A stretch of DNA of 64,000 bases from Pontibacter burrus (GTDB lineage: Bacteria > Bacteroidota > Bacteroidia > Cytophagales > Hymenobacteraceae). Position numbers and translations under genes: made by a program. Of this stretch, positions 17,022 to 25,358 are shown piece after piece; positions within the stretch are counted from its first letter, which is position 1, and each line of letters opens with the position of its first letter. The stretch is taken from contig NZ_JAAGWD010000004.1 in assembly GCF_010686685.1 (NCBI RefSeq), positions 248,001-312,000 of the forward strand, in the 5' to 3' direction. The notes beneath the pieces were generated by a model that made no database searches, had not been told where the DNA came from, and saw only the letters and a list, made by a program, of their open reading frames with translations.

Positions 17022-17903
17022 TTAACTATAGTGCAGGTGGTGGATCACAAGTATTATAATGAAGGCTACGCTAATGCAAACCGAAGATATTTTGTTCATG
17101 CGCATGGTGTTGTCATAGTTAACTTCGGCACTGTTCCGGCGGACACGAATCACCCAACTGGTAAAAAAATAAAGCACCGGTGCAGTGGCTACCAGAAAAA
17201 TCAGGCTACTAATGAGCTGGCCTGTAGCAAAGTATAACCACAGTAAAATAGCAGTGCCTGTCAGCAAACTGATAGCTGCAAAAATATATGTGCCCGTAAT
17301 GCCAAGCAGCAGGCTCAGGGTTTTGTCGCCACGGCGGCTGTCTTCTTCGTGCTGGTAGATCTGTGTAAGCGGATAGGAGCCACACAGAAACAACGTACTA
17401 ACTATAGCAAAGCCAACATTAGGCCACTGCAGCACTTCAGTTATAGTTAAACCAACACCTACCTGCACCATGGCAAACGTAAAAGCACCCTGAAAAAAAG
17501 TAACAACTACAGTACTGATAACCGGGTATCTCTTTAACCGGATGCCCTCATAACTATAAGCTTTTGAGACAAGCAGATATAAGGCTACCAATGCCGCAAA
17601 GAGTGGAGAAATAACTATAGCCAGCAGTACAGCCAATGTATCAAACAACAATACAAGGTGCATGAGCTGGCGGTTTACTTTAGGTGGATTTTTAAGGCCT
17701 CCAATGCTGCCTTCGTCGCGGTCGTAATACGAGTTGTAGCCGTTGCTGGCCGGGTAAACCAGTAAATGCAGAATCAGAAAAACAACTATAGCCTGGCCCA
17801 CATCAACCTGCTGCAGCACGCTCAGCGCAAACCAGAATACCGGCATCAGATAAACCGAAAACGGTATCCGCATTAAAGTAAGCGAATCGCGGTAGCTGTT
17901 CAT
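17022..17903 (-). CDS. UbiA family prenyltransferase
   Basis: 293 residues with about eight membrane helices. The first Asp-rich motif NGYNSYYDRDEGSIGG (about 58-73) holds the N-x3-Y-D-x-D metal site that binds the prenyl diphosphate. The second conserved loop is YQHEEDSRRGDKTLSLLLG. UbiA enzymes transfer prenyl chains onto aromatic or lipid acceptors in the membrane (quinones, hemes, archaeal-type lipids). No quinone or heme genes lie next to it, so the acceptor cannot be named. Confidence 0.85.
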   Translation of the reverse strand: MNSYRDSLTLMRIPFSVYLMPVFWFALSVLQQVDVGQAIVVFLILHLLVYPASNGYNSYYDRDEGSIGGLKNPPKVNRQLMHLVLLFDTLAVLLAIVISPLFAALVALYLLVSKAYSYEGIRLKRYPVISTVVVTFFQGAFTFAMVQVGVGLTITEVLQWPNVGFAIVSTLFLCGSYPLTQIYQHEEDSRRGDKTLSLLLGITGTYIFAAISLLTGTAILLWLYFATGQLISSLIFLVATAPVLYFFTSWVIRVRRNSAEVNYDNTMRMNKISSVCISVAFIIILVIHHLHYS

Positions 17904-18012
17904 TGTTAATTGCTGATTGTTAAATTGTTGATGGTTGACTCTCCTATAGTTTAAGACACAAAATATTACGTCTCTGCACTCACACCTTTCTAACTTATAC
18001 TTTTTTAACTTT

Positions 18013-18795
18013 CTAACTCGGATATCCTAGCAGGTAAATGATGTGTTTTCCGGGTTTGTCGCCGGCGCGGCCGGTTCGCCAGCTATAGTTGGGTGCGTCT
18101 ATCGTTTGCAGCATTTGCTGTAGTTGCCCGGGTGTATAGATGCGCAGTAAGGATACAGTACCATCCCAGATAATGCCAATCGGAATCAGTGGAATGATGT
18201 AGGTAAAGAAGAGTCTGCTTAGCTTAAATGGTCTGATGAAGGGTGTGACCAGCAATATAATAAACGGGAAGACCAGCCATAACAGCAGCATCTCGAGCCA
18301 GCTTTTCTTGGACCCTTCAAAAATGCCGATTGGTGCGCGATTACTAGCCGCATCCTGAAGAATTTGCCGGGCTATAGTTGGTGGAAAATGGTGAAAAGAC
18401 GAGAAGATGGTGCGCACGCCAGCTATAGTTTCTGGTACGGCTGTAGCATCTATAGGCTCAGAAATAAAATCTATAGTGCCGTGTGTTTGTGCTTTTAGGA
18501 ATTGGTAAGATGCCAGGTTAGGATACAGGTCGGTGAGTGTGACGCCTATTGTTTGCCCCATGCGGTGGCTCAGGTCCTGTTGTATGGTCTCGATGCCGCC
18601 GCCTGCTCCGGAGCAAAGGTCGGTAATATGGTGCTGGTTTGTACGCGTGAGTAACTCCTGTAGCAGGGGAACGGCTGCTTCGTAGGCATGCAGCTTCGTG
18701 ATCATAAAACGTAGAAAATCCAGCATGCCCTGCCGGATTACGTGCGGAAACCAACGCTGGTCTTCAAGCTCAAAAAGTTGTAGCCTTATGTTCAC
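18013..18795 (-). CDS. Class I SAM-dependent methyltransferase-like protein with membrane segments
   Basis: 260 residues, GTG start. The N-terminus FELEDQRWFPHVIRQGMLDF leads to a SAM-binding motif I, ITDLCSGAGGGIETI, and then TDLYPN at the acidic position. After residue 160 come two hydrophobic stretches (WLEMLLLWLVFPFIILLVT and TYIIPLIPIGIIWD), unusual for a soluble methyltransferase and suggesting membrane attachment. The substrate is not evident. Neighbour of the UbiA gene (109 bases upstream of it, same strand), so a role in lipid or quinone modification is possible. Confidence 0.72.
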   Translation of the reverse strand: MNIRLQLFELEDQRWFPHVIRQGMLDFLRFMITKLHAYEAAVPLLQELLTRTNQHHITDLCSGAGGGIETIQQDLSHRMGQTIGVTLTDLYPNLASYQFLKAQTHGTIDFISEPIDATAVPETIAGVRTIFSSFHHFPPTIARQILQDAASNRAPIGIFEGSKKSWLEMLLLWLVFPFIILLVTPFIRPFKLSRLFFTYIIPLIPIGIIWDGTVSLLRIYTPGQLQQMLQTIDAPNYSWRTGRAGDKPGKHIIYLLGYPS

Positions 18796-18888
18796 GTGCT
18801 TTTTTTCAGCACATACTCTGCAGGGGTTGGTTTGGTTGTATCAGGCCCGACCTATAAACTATAGTTTATGGCAAACCAGCCGCTTGTT

Positions 18889-18938
18889 GCGGATTACAAA
18901 TCCGCAGCTAGTATGCCTTTCGGATGGCAAATCCGAAA
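18889..18938 (+). repeat. REP-like hairpin pair, copy 2
   Basis: GCGGATTACAAATCCGC, an 8-10 base link, then TTCGGATGGCAAATCCGAA. Each is a perfect or near perfect small palindrome. Intergenic. Confidence 0.75.
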
Positions 18939-19010
18939 GAGCGAAGGCTAAACTATAGTTGCTTTACTGCTCTGAAAAAATGAAGCAACTATAGTTTAAA
19001 ACGGTATCGG

Positions 19011-19520
19011 TTAAAACGCTTCAGCTCCGTCTTTGGCCACACTTACAGTATAGCCATCGCCGGTGTTGCTGAAAACCTGCCAGTAAACATCAAACTCTTT
19101 TGCCGGGTCCGGGGTAACTATGAGTTTGGCACCGTACTCAAAAGATAAAATGAAACCGTTGTTCTCGGTAAGTTCAAAACTTTGCGGCGACATGGTACCG
19201 CCGGCGTTTACAAGCTCCTGCAGGCGCTGGTCGCGCAGGTTGGCACCCGGCACTTTCCAGTCGAACTTTGGAGTTGGCAAACCTGCTTCACGTCTGCGCA
19301 TAAAAACTTCATCATGCTTAATGCTGTCGCCGTTGGGCAATAAAAGTTGCCACGGGCAGTTCAGGGTAAGGGTAAGCTCGCCCACATCTAAAACCAGGCC
19401 CTGCGGCGTACGGTAATGTGTTTTTCCAAAGTGCAGGTATTGTACCACATCGTGGCGGGTAGTTTTAGTGAGCGGCAGGCCGATGATCTTATTCAGAGCA
19501 TCCGAAACTGAAGTTTGCAT
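19011..19520 (-). CDS. Unrecognised protein
   Basis: 169 residues from the ATG at 19520 (MQTSVSDALNKII); the frame is open 33 bases further, without a better start. No signal peptide and no membrane helix. The central part has VLDVGELTLTLNCPWQLLL and a charged stretch (EVFMRRREAGLP), and the C-terminal half is beta-prone (FILSFEYGAKLIV). A single small soluble domain of unknown function, apparently monocistronic. Confidence 0.6.
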   Translation of the reverse strand: MQTSVSDALNKIIGLPLTKTTRHDVVQYLHFGKTHYRTPQGLVLDVGELTLTLNCPWQLLLPNGDSIKHDEVFMRRREAGLPTPKFDWKVPGANLRDQRLQELVNAGGTMSPQSFELTENNGFILSFEYGAKLIVTPDPAKEFDVYWQVFSNTGDGYTVSVAKDGAEAF

Positions 19521-19641
19521 ATGATACAGGTAATTAGCAGTTAGTAATGGCAAATATAGGCAGCCTGGCCTATTAAGTAGTGTATAAAAATCACTTTACT
19601 AAGTTTTATACATAATTAACAGGTATGTTAAGCGCATAAAG

Positions 19642-19649
19642 TATATTTG
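19642..19649 (+). promoter_or_regulatory. Predicted -7 box for the penicillin-binding protein gene
   Basis: TATATTTG matches TAnnTTTG exactly; it leaves a leader of about 55 bases before the ATG at 19711. Confidence 0.55.
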
Positions 19650-19710
19650 CAGTAGTTTCGGGAGAAGCTGCCAACTGGAATTTTATGGGTTTACGCCCTG
19701 TTTGCATACA

Positions 19711-22068
19711 ATGCTGAAAGAGCAAGACAAAATCGAACAACCTAAGTCTCCATCTATATACCGAAAAATTATCCGGTTTGCCTGGAAAAGCTTTTTTATA
19801 GGGTTAACCGTGCTGGTGCTATACTTGCTGAGCGTAGAGTTTAACCTGTTTTACCTATTCGGTTCTTCGCCGAGTCTGGATAAACTGGAGAACCCGCGCA
19901 GCGATCAGGCATCTGAATTATACACGGCTGATGGAAAACTGATCGGGAAATACTTCAGGGAAAACCGCAGCCCGGTGGGGTACGAAAAAATGTCGCCAGT
20001 GCTGCTAAATGCACTTATTGCGACAGAAGACGTACGCTTTTACGAACATGCCGGCATCGACCCGCAGGCTATAGTTTCGGCAGCATACGGTAGCTTAACC
20101 GGCTCGCCGCGCGGAGCCAGTACCATAACCCAGCAGCTGGCCAAAAACCTGTACAAAACCCGAACCGACGACTCTAAAGGCGTATTAGGCCACATTCCTG
20201 GACTTAACCTGGTTATTTCTAAAACAAAAGAGTGGCTTACGGCTATAAAACTGGAGCAGCGTTATACCAAAAAGGAGATCCTGGCCATGTACCTGAACAC
20301 GGTGGATTTCGGTAGTAACTCGTTCGGTATAAAAGTAGCTTCCAAGACGTTTTTTGCCACTTCGCCGGATAGTTTAAAGACCGAAGAAGCAGCCGTGCTG
20401 GTTGGTTTGCTGAAAGCCCCGACATACTATAGCCCACGCTTTAACCCTGAAAACGCCACACGTCGCCGCAACACAGTGCTGGAGCAGATGGCCAAGTACA
20501 ACTATATTTCCCAAGCCGAGGCCGATTCGCTGAGCAAAACGCCGCTAACGCTGAACTATAGTGTAGAAAATCATTACGATGGACCTGCCACATACTTCAG
20601 AGGTGCCGTAGCCGATTACCTGAAGGAGTGGTGTAAGCAGAATGGCTACGACCTGTACCGCGATGGCCTCAAGATCTACACCACGATAGATTCTAGGATG
20701 CAGCAGCACGCCGAGGATGCCATGGAAGAGCACGTGCGCACGCTGCAGCGTCGTTTTAACAACCACTGGCAGGGCAAAAACCCGTGGGTAGACGAAAACA
20801 ACAAAGAGATTCCGGGTTTTATTGAGACAACTATAAAGCGGACCGCTTACTACCAGCGCCTGAAGCAGAAATACGGCAATGATACAGAGGCCATTAACCG
20901 CGAACTGAACACCCCGCGCGAGATGATGGTATTTACCTGGGACAATGACTCGCTGGAGAAAAAAGTAACCATGAGTCCGATGGACTCGCTGCGCTACTAT
21001 AAGCGTTTTCTGCACGGCGGGATGATGACCATGGACCCGTTCACAGGTCATATTAAAGCCTGGGTAGGTGGTATCAACTATAAATATTTTAAATACGACC
21101 ACGTAAAACAGGCGCGCCGTCAGCCGGGCTCTACCTTCAAGCCTTTTGTGTATGTGGCCGCAATCGATAACGGTTACTCGCCCTGCGATAAGATTGTAGA
21201 CACGCGCATTACCGTAAACTATGTAGAGAAAGGCGAAAAGAAAAGCTGGTCACCAACCAACGCCGACTGGCAGTATACCGGTGCACCAATGACTTTACGC
21301 CGGGGTATGGGTAAATCTGTAAACTCTGTTACGGTGCAGCTAACCGAAAAAATTGGCTGGGAGACTGTAGTGAAATACGCACACCGTTTAGGTATTACCA
21401 GCCCGCTGGAGTCGGTGCCTTCTATTGGCCTGGGGCCGAGCGATGTCTCTGTTTATGAGATGGTGGGCGCCTATAGTACGTTCCCGAACCACGGTTTCCA
21501 TACCAAGCCGATGTTTATTACCCGCATCGAAGACCGCAATGGCAACCTGATTCACCAGTTTGTGCCGAAACAGAAAAAAGTGCTGAGCGAGGAAACTGCA
21601 TTCCTGATGATGCACATGCTGAAAGGTGGTATTGAGGAGCCAGGCGGAACATCGCAGGCGCTGTGGGAATACGACCTCTGGAAAGGGAACGAGATTGGCG
21701 GTAAAACAGGAACCACATCAAACCACTCCGATGGCTGGTTTATGGGCGTAACCAAAGACCTGGTTACAGGTGTTTGGGTTGGTGGCGAAGACCGCAGCAT
21801 ACACTTCCGTACATCTAACCTCGGCGAAGGCTCTAAGACAGCATTGCCGGTGTTTGGCCTGTACATGGAGCGGATTTATAAAGACAAGGAGCTGGGTTAT
21901 ACGATGGGACGCTTCCCGGGGCCAACCGTGAAAATTAACAAGAAGTATAACTGTACTACTGTACTGCCACGCAAAGTAGAAACCGACTCTACCATGCTGG
22001 ACCCGAACCTGCAGCTCTTCGATATTCTGGAGCAGCTCAACTCCGGAACAGGCGATAGTTCGGATTAA
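19711..22068 (+). CDS. Class A penicillin-binding protein (transglycosylase/transpeptidase)
   Basis: 785 residues from the ATG at 19711; a TTG nine bases earlier is less likely. Polymerises glycan strands and cross-links peptidoglycan on the outer face of the inner membrane. One N-terminal membrane anchor (FFIGLTVLVLYLLSVE); GT51 transglycosylase with TEDVRFYEHAGIDPQA, RGASTITQQLAKNLY and YLNTVDFGSNSFG; transpeptidase with SxxK in RQPGSTFKPFVYV, SxN in GKSVNSVTVQL, and KTGTTSNHSDGWF. All catalytic motifs are present. Monocistronic, between its own promoter and a long-stem terminator. Confidence 0.95.
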   Translation: MLKEQDKIEQPKSPSIYRKIIRFAWKSFFIGLTVLVLYLLSVEFNLFYLFGSSPSLDKLENPRSDQASELYTADGKLIGKYFRENRSPVGYEKMSPVLLNALIATEDVRFYEHAGIDPQAIVSAAYGSLTGSPRGASTITQQLAKNLYKTRTDDSKGVLGHIPGLNLVISKTKEWLTAIKLEQRYTKKEILAMYLNTVDFGSNSFGIKVASKTFFATSPDSLKTEEAAVLVGLLKAPTYYSPRFNPENATRRRNTVLEQMAKYNYISQAEADSLSKTPLTLNYSVENHYDGPATYFRGAVADYLKEWCKQNGYDLYRDGLKIYTTIDSRMQQHAEDAMEEHVRTLQRRFNNHWQGKNPWVDENNKEIPGFIETTIKRTAYYQRLKQKYGNDTEAINRELNTPREMMVFTWDNDSLEKKVTMSPMDSLRYYKRFLHGGMMTMDPFTGHIKAWVGGINYKYFKYDHVKQARRQPGSTFKPFVYVAAIDNGYSPCDKIVDTRITVNYVEKGEKKSWSPTNADWQYTGAPMTLRRGMGKSVNSVTVQLTEKIGWETVVKYAHRLGITSPLESVPSIGLGPSDVSVYEMVGAYSTFPNHGFHTKPMFITRIEDRNGNLIHQFVPKQKKVLSEETAFLMMHMLKGGIEEPGGTSQALWEYDLWKGNEIGGKTGTTSNHSDGWFMGVTKDLVTGVWVGGEDRSIHFRTSNLGEGSKTALPVFGLYMERIYKDKELGYTMGRFPGPTVKINKKYNCTTVLPRKVETDSTMLDPNLQLFDILEQLNSGTGDSSD

Positions 22069-22080
22069 ATAACGGCAAAC

Positions 22081-22132
22081 TATAAAAACAGAAAGGCCAG
22101 CTACAACTATAGCTGGCCTTTCTGTTTTTATA
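22081..22132. terminator. Bidirectional terminator with 23-bp perfect arms
   Basis: Arms 22081-22103 and 22110-22132, GC core GGCCAGC, loop CAACTA. The stem extends through A/T stretches on both sides, so it serves the convergent penicillin-binding and epimerase genes. An AACTATAG motif spans loop and stem, and AACTATAGTT follows directly. Confidence 0.9.
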
Positions 22133-22141
22133 AACTATAGT

Positions 22142-23059
22142 TTAACTATGGTTTTTGTCGTAAAACGATTCCAAGGCTTCGTCCAGGTAGTTGTATTCGA
22201 AGGTAAAGCCGGTTTGCAGTACTTTGTTGGCGCTTACCCGCTGACTATCCAGCACTACGCCGCTTTTCTGGCCTAGCATTAAGTTTAAAGCAAACTCAGG
22301 TACTTTAGGCAGCACCAGCGGTCTGTGCATCACATCGGCCAGCTCCCTGGTAAATTCTTTGTTAGTTACCGGGTGTGGCGCTACAGCGTTGTATACACCT
22401 TCAAACTGGGTGTCTTCTATGGCTTTTATAAACAAACGGCAGGCATCGTCAATATGGATCCAGGACATGTACTGTTTACCGGAACCAAGAGGAGCGCCAG
22501 CCATCAGTTTTACTGGTCGGGCGAGTTGTGGTAAGGCACCACCCAGGTTGCTGAGCACAATACCAAGCCTGAAAATAACGGTACGTAGGCCAAGCTCTCT
22601 TACCTGCCACGACGAGGCTTCCCAGGCTTTGCAAACTTCGGCCAGAAAATCATCGGCCAGTATGCTTTCTTCAGAAACTAGCTGGTCGCCGGAGTCGCCG
22701 TAAATACCGATGGCAGAGGCCGAGATAAAACCTTTAACGTGGTGCTCTGATTTTTGCAGGCAATCGTATAGCAGCCGGGCGCTGTCTACGCGGCTTTTCA
22801 GGATCTCGCGCTTGCGCTCTTCGGTCCATTTCTCGTCGGCTACACCGGCACCGGCCAGGTGAATGATGTAATCGGCGTAGGTAATGGCATTTTCATCAAT
22901 GTAGCTTTCTCTCAGATCCCAGCGGAAGGTCTTGTATTTCGAGAATTTGCTGGGGGTCCTGCTAAGGTGCGCCACTTCATAACCCTGGTCAATGAGCATC
23001 TCGGAAAGGCGGGTACCAATCATACCGGAACCACCTGTAATGAGTATTTTTTCGGGCAT
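22142..23059 (-). CDS. TIGR01777-type NAD(P)-dependent epimerase/oxidoreductase
   Basis: 305 residues of the extended short-chain dehydrogenase family (E. coli YfcH/SulA-like). Rossmann glycine motif ILITGGSGMIGTRL at 4-17, VAHLSRTPSKFSKYK, the IIHLAGAGVADEKWT loop, catalytic-region SASAIGIYGDSG, and C-terminal WIHIDDACRLFIKAIED. The Y of IGIYG sits at the position of the usual YxxxK tyrosine, but the lysine three residues on is absent, as in this subfamily. Substrate unknown. Monocistronic. Confidence 0.88.
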   Translation of the reverse strand: MPEKILITGGSGMIGTRLSEMLIDQGYEVAHLSRTPSKFSKYKTFRWDLRESYIDENAITYADYIIHLAGAGVADEKWTEERKREILKSRVDSARLLYDCLQKSEHHVKGFISASAIGIYGDSGDQLVSEESILADDFLAEVCKAWEASSWQVRELGLRTVIFRLGIVLSNLGGALPQLARPVKLMAGAPLGSGKQYMSWIHIDDACRLFIKAIEDTQFEGVYNAVAPHPVTNKEFTRELADVMHRPLVLPKVPEFALNLMLGQKSGVVLDSQRVSANKVLQTGFTFEYNYLDEALESFYDKNHS

Positions 23060-23163
23060 AGTGCGTTGTTAAGATAGCTGCAATATAGAAGATACCCTAT
23101 ACGTAAACTGGGTATAGTTTCGTTGTGCTAACCTTAAGAGTTACAGTTTTATACGCTGATTTT

Positions 23164-23829
23164 CTATTTTTTACGGATGTGGCTCAAAAACTCGTTGCGG
23201 TACTGGTCCTGCTCAAACAGGCCGCTGTACTCGGCCGTAATGGTGCTGCTGGTCACGTCGTTCACGCCGCGGCTCATCACGCACAGGTGGTCGGCTTCAA
23301 TCAGTACGGCAACGTCATCTGTCTGAAGCGCCTGCTTCAGTTCGTTGGCAATCTGCATGGTCATGCGTTCCTGCACCTGCGGGCGGCGGGCGTAGTACTG
23401 CACAATGCGGTTCAGTTTAGATAAACCGATCACATGCTCGCCCGGAATATAAGCTACGTGGGCTTTGCCAATGATCGGCACAAAGTGGTGCTCGCAGGAA
23501 GAGTATAGCGTAATATCGCGCTCTACCAGCATGCGGTTATAGTTATACTTGTTCTCGAAACGGCGAATGGCCGGCTTGTTGTCTGGGTTCAGCCCATGAA
23601 AAATCTCTTTCACGTACATTTTAGCCACACGGTGCGGCGTCCCTTTCAGGCTGTCGTCTGTCAGGTCCAGGCCCAGGGTATGCATTATTTCACGGAAGTG
23701 GCCTTCAATAATCTTAATCTTCTCCTGGTCGGTCAGGTCAAAAGCATCAGGGCGGAGCGGCGTATCCAGCGAGCTCATCATATGGTCATCCATCGCTTCA
23801 AAGTCGTTCTCCAAGTCCTGGTTATCCAT
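23164..23829 (-). CDS. folE: GTP cyclohydrolase I
   Basis: Converts GTP to 7,8-dihydroneopterin triphosphate, the entry to folate, biopterin and queuosine. 221 residues from the ATG at 23829; an in-frame ATG at 23859 would lie deep inside queD. Signatures: SCEHHFVPIIGKAHVAYIP (Cys and His zinc ligands), GLSKLNRIVQYYARRPQVQER, and the closing Cys in DHLCVMSRGVND. The acidic N-terminal extension (about 30 residues, DLENDFEAMDDHM) is not conserved. Overlaps the end of queD by 8 bases, so the two are translated from one message. Confidence 0.95.
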   Translation of the reverse strand: MDNQDLENDFEAMDDHMMSSLDTPLRPDAFDLTDQEKIKIIEGHFREIMHTLGLDLTDDSLKGTPHRVAKMYVKEIFHGLNPDNKPAIRRFENKYNYNRMLVERDITLYSSCEHHFVPIIGKAHVAYIPGEHVIGLSKLNRIVQYYARRPQVQERMTMQIANELKQALQTDDVAVLIEADHLCVMSRGVNDVTSSTITAEYSGLFEQDQYRNEFLSHIRKK

Positions 23830-24229
23830 TATATTCAACAAAGTTTCGTTCAGTTTCATATAGGGTAATGCCCAATGCGTAAGTATCGCTGATTTTTGCC
23901 CGGAGCTTGTTCCAGATAACTATAGCAATATTCTCGGCGGTAGGGTTCAAATTTTTAAATTCTTCGGTATCCAGGTTCAGGTTCTTGTGGTCAAAGCGCT
24001 CTATCACTTCTGATTTAAGCAGCTCACTCAGTTTCTTCAGGTCGTAAACATAACCGGTGTCAGGGTCAACAGGGCCCGTTAACTTTACAATCACTTCGTA
24101 GTTATGCCCATGGTAGTTCGGGTTGCTGCACTTATCAAACACGGCCGCGTTCTGCTCATCGCTCCAGTTAGCGTTGTAGAGGCGGTGCGCTGCATTAAAA
24201 TGTTCTTTCCGGCAAACTGTTACTTCCAT
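23822..24229 (-). CDS. queD: 6-carboxytetrahydropterin synthase / 6-pyruvoyltetrahydropterin synthase family
   Basis: 135 residues, normal for the family. Zinc histidines in FNAAHRL and YHGHNY, the catalytic Cys in KCSNPNYHGHNY, and conserved downstream acids in FDHKNLN and PTAENIA. It acts on the FolE product, so the pair would make carboxy- or pyruvoyl-tetrahydropterin, for queuosine (with queC/queE elsewhere) or tetrahydrobiopterin. Sequence alone does not separate QueD from PTPS with certainty. First gene of the operon; folE follows with an overlap. Confidence 0.9.
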   Translation of the reverse strand: MEVTVCRKEHFNAAHRLYNANWSDEQNAAVFDKCSNPNYHGHNYEVIVKLTGPVDPDTGYVYDLKKLSELLKSEVIERFDHKNLNLDTEEFKNLNPTAENIAIVIWNKLRAKISDTYALGITLYETERNFVEYNG

Positions 24230-24304
24230 AGTTCCCTAACAACCTTTATAAGCAAATGTTATACTTTAAACTATACCGAACCAGTATTCTTTACTATTAA
24301 CCTG

Positions 24305-24312
24305 CAAAGGTA
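24305..24312 (-). promoter_or_regulatory. Predicted -7 box for queD-folE
   Basis: Minus-strand TACCTTTG is an exact TAnnTTTG match with a leader of about 70 bases. The same box precedes the receptor gene at 63219. Confidence 0.5.
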
Positions 24313-24445
24313 GGGAGTATTTGATAATGCGGTTTAAAATTTTAACTAAATTACTCATCGGCACGGTCCTGTTTTTCATTTGATTTATTTATTTTCGTAG
24401 CGTTACATTTTGTAGCGAGCCAATTATCTAATCCAACATTATTTT

Positions 24446-25156
24446 ATGAGACTGAAAGCTTTACTACTGGTGCTGCTATGCTTTGCAGCAGGTTTGAGTT
24501 ATGCCCAGACCGGGCGGGTAGAGGAGAAAGAGCAAACCGTGAACGGGGTAAACAGGCGGGGCCAGCAACTAACCGTTCAGCTGGACCCGGCTATGGTAGA
24601 AAAACTCTGGAAGAACCAACTATCAGAGAAAGCCGGCAAGCTGAAAGTTAAATACACCAAAGGCGTTTACACCCTGGATGGTGTGGTGCTCGATACGATT
24701 TCCAGCAACCCGATGCGCATTATCTCAACTATAAACACAACTCCGGAAGGTAGCCAGGTTTGGTGGTCGCTGGACATGGGGGTAGCATATGTAGATAAAA
24801 CTGCAACGCCAAAAGAGTATGCCGCTGCCGAGGGTTACCTGATGGCTTTTGCCCGCAAAGCCTACCGCGAAGACATCTTCAGGCAGATAAATCAGGCCGA
24901 AGATGTTCTGAGAGCCACCAAACTGGAGCAGGAACGCGTGGTAAAGCAAGCAAACGACATACAGACAACTATAGAAAAGAACCGCCAGCGCAAACTGCAA
25001 CTGGAAGCCGAACTGGTGAAGAACGCTGAAGAACTGAAGCAACTGGAGCAGAATGTACAGACCAACCTGAAGCAGCAGGAGCTAAGTAAACAGCAGGTGC
25101 AGGAAATGGAGAAAGCCGTAGAAGCTGTTCGCGCCAAACTGAACAATGTGAAGTAA
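24446..25156 (+). CDS. Secreted protein with C-terminal coiled coil
   Basis: 236 residues. Signal peptide LLLVLLCFAAGLSYA with cleavage before QTGRV. Residues 25-140 form a small mixed domain (KLKVKYTKGVYTLDGVVLD, QVWWSLDMGVAYVD). From about 145 to the end there is a continuous coiled coil rich in Lys, Gln and Glu (QLEAELVKNAEELKQLEQNV). No cysteine, so soluble periplasmic or associated with the envelope. Family not recognised; conserved architecture of this kind is common in Bacteroidota. Confidence 0.68.
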   Translation: MRLKALLLVLLCFAAGLSYAQTGRVEEKEQTVNGVNRRGQQLTVQLDPAMVEKLWKNQLSEKAGKLKVKYTKGVYTLDGVVLDTISSNPMRIISTINTTPEGSQVWWSLDMGVAYVDKTATPKEYAAAEGYLMAFARKAYREDIFRQINQAEDVLRATKLEQERVVKQANDIQTTIEKNRQRKLQLEAELVKNAEELKQLEQNVQTNLKQQELSKQQVQEMEKAVEAVRAKLNNVK

Positions 25157-25178
25157 CTATAAACTATAGTTTCATATC

Positions 25179-25215
25179 AAAAACTCTCGTTGCAGTATTG
25201 TAGCGGGAGTTTTTG
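25179..25215. terminator. Terminator after the coiled-coil protein
   Basis: Arms AAAAACTCTCG and CGGGAGTTTTT with a 14-base loop and a T-run. AACTATAG elements lie just before it. Confidence 0.7.
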
Positions 25216-25272
25216 TTTTATAGCTGGTAACTATAGTTTGAGAACTACACAGCCTTTGCAGCGGGCAAATAA

Positions 25273-25323
25273 GCGGATTGCAAATCCGCAGTTAATAAGT
25301 TCCGGATTACAAATCCGGAACAG
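25273..25323 (+). repeat. REP-like hairpin pair, copy 3
   Basis: GCGGATTGCAAATCCGC, a link AGTTAATAAG, then TTCCGGATTACAAATCCGGAA read in two parts. The most regular of the three copies (others at 12710 and 18889). Confidence 0.8.
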
Positions 25324-25358
25324 CAAAAGGCAGGTTGGCACCTATAGCCGGGTATCGC

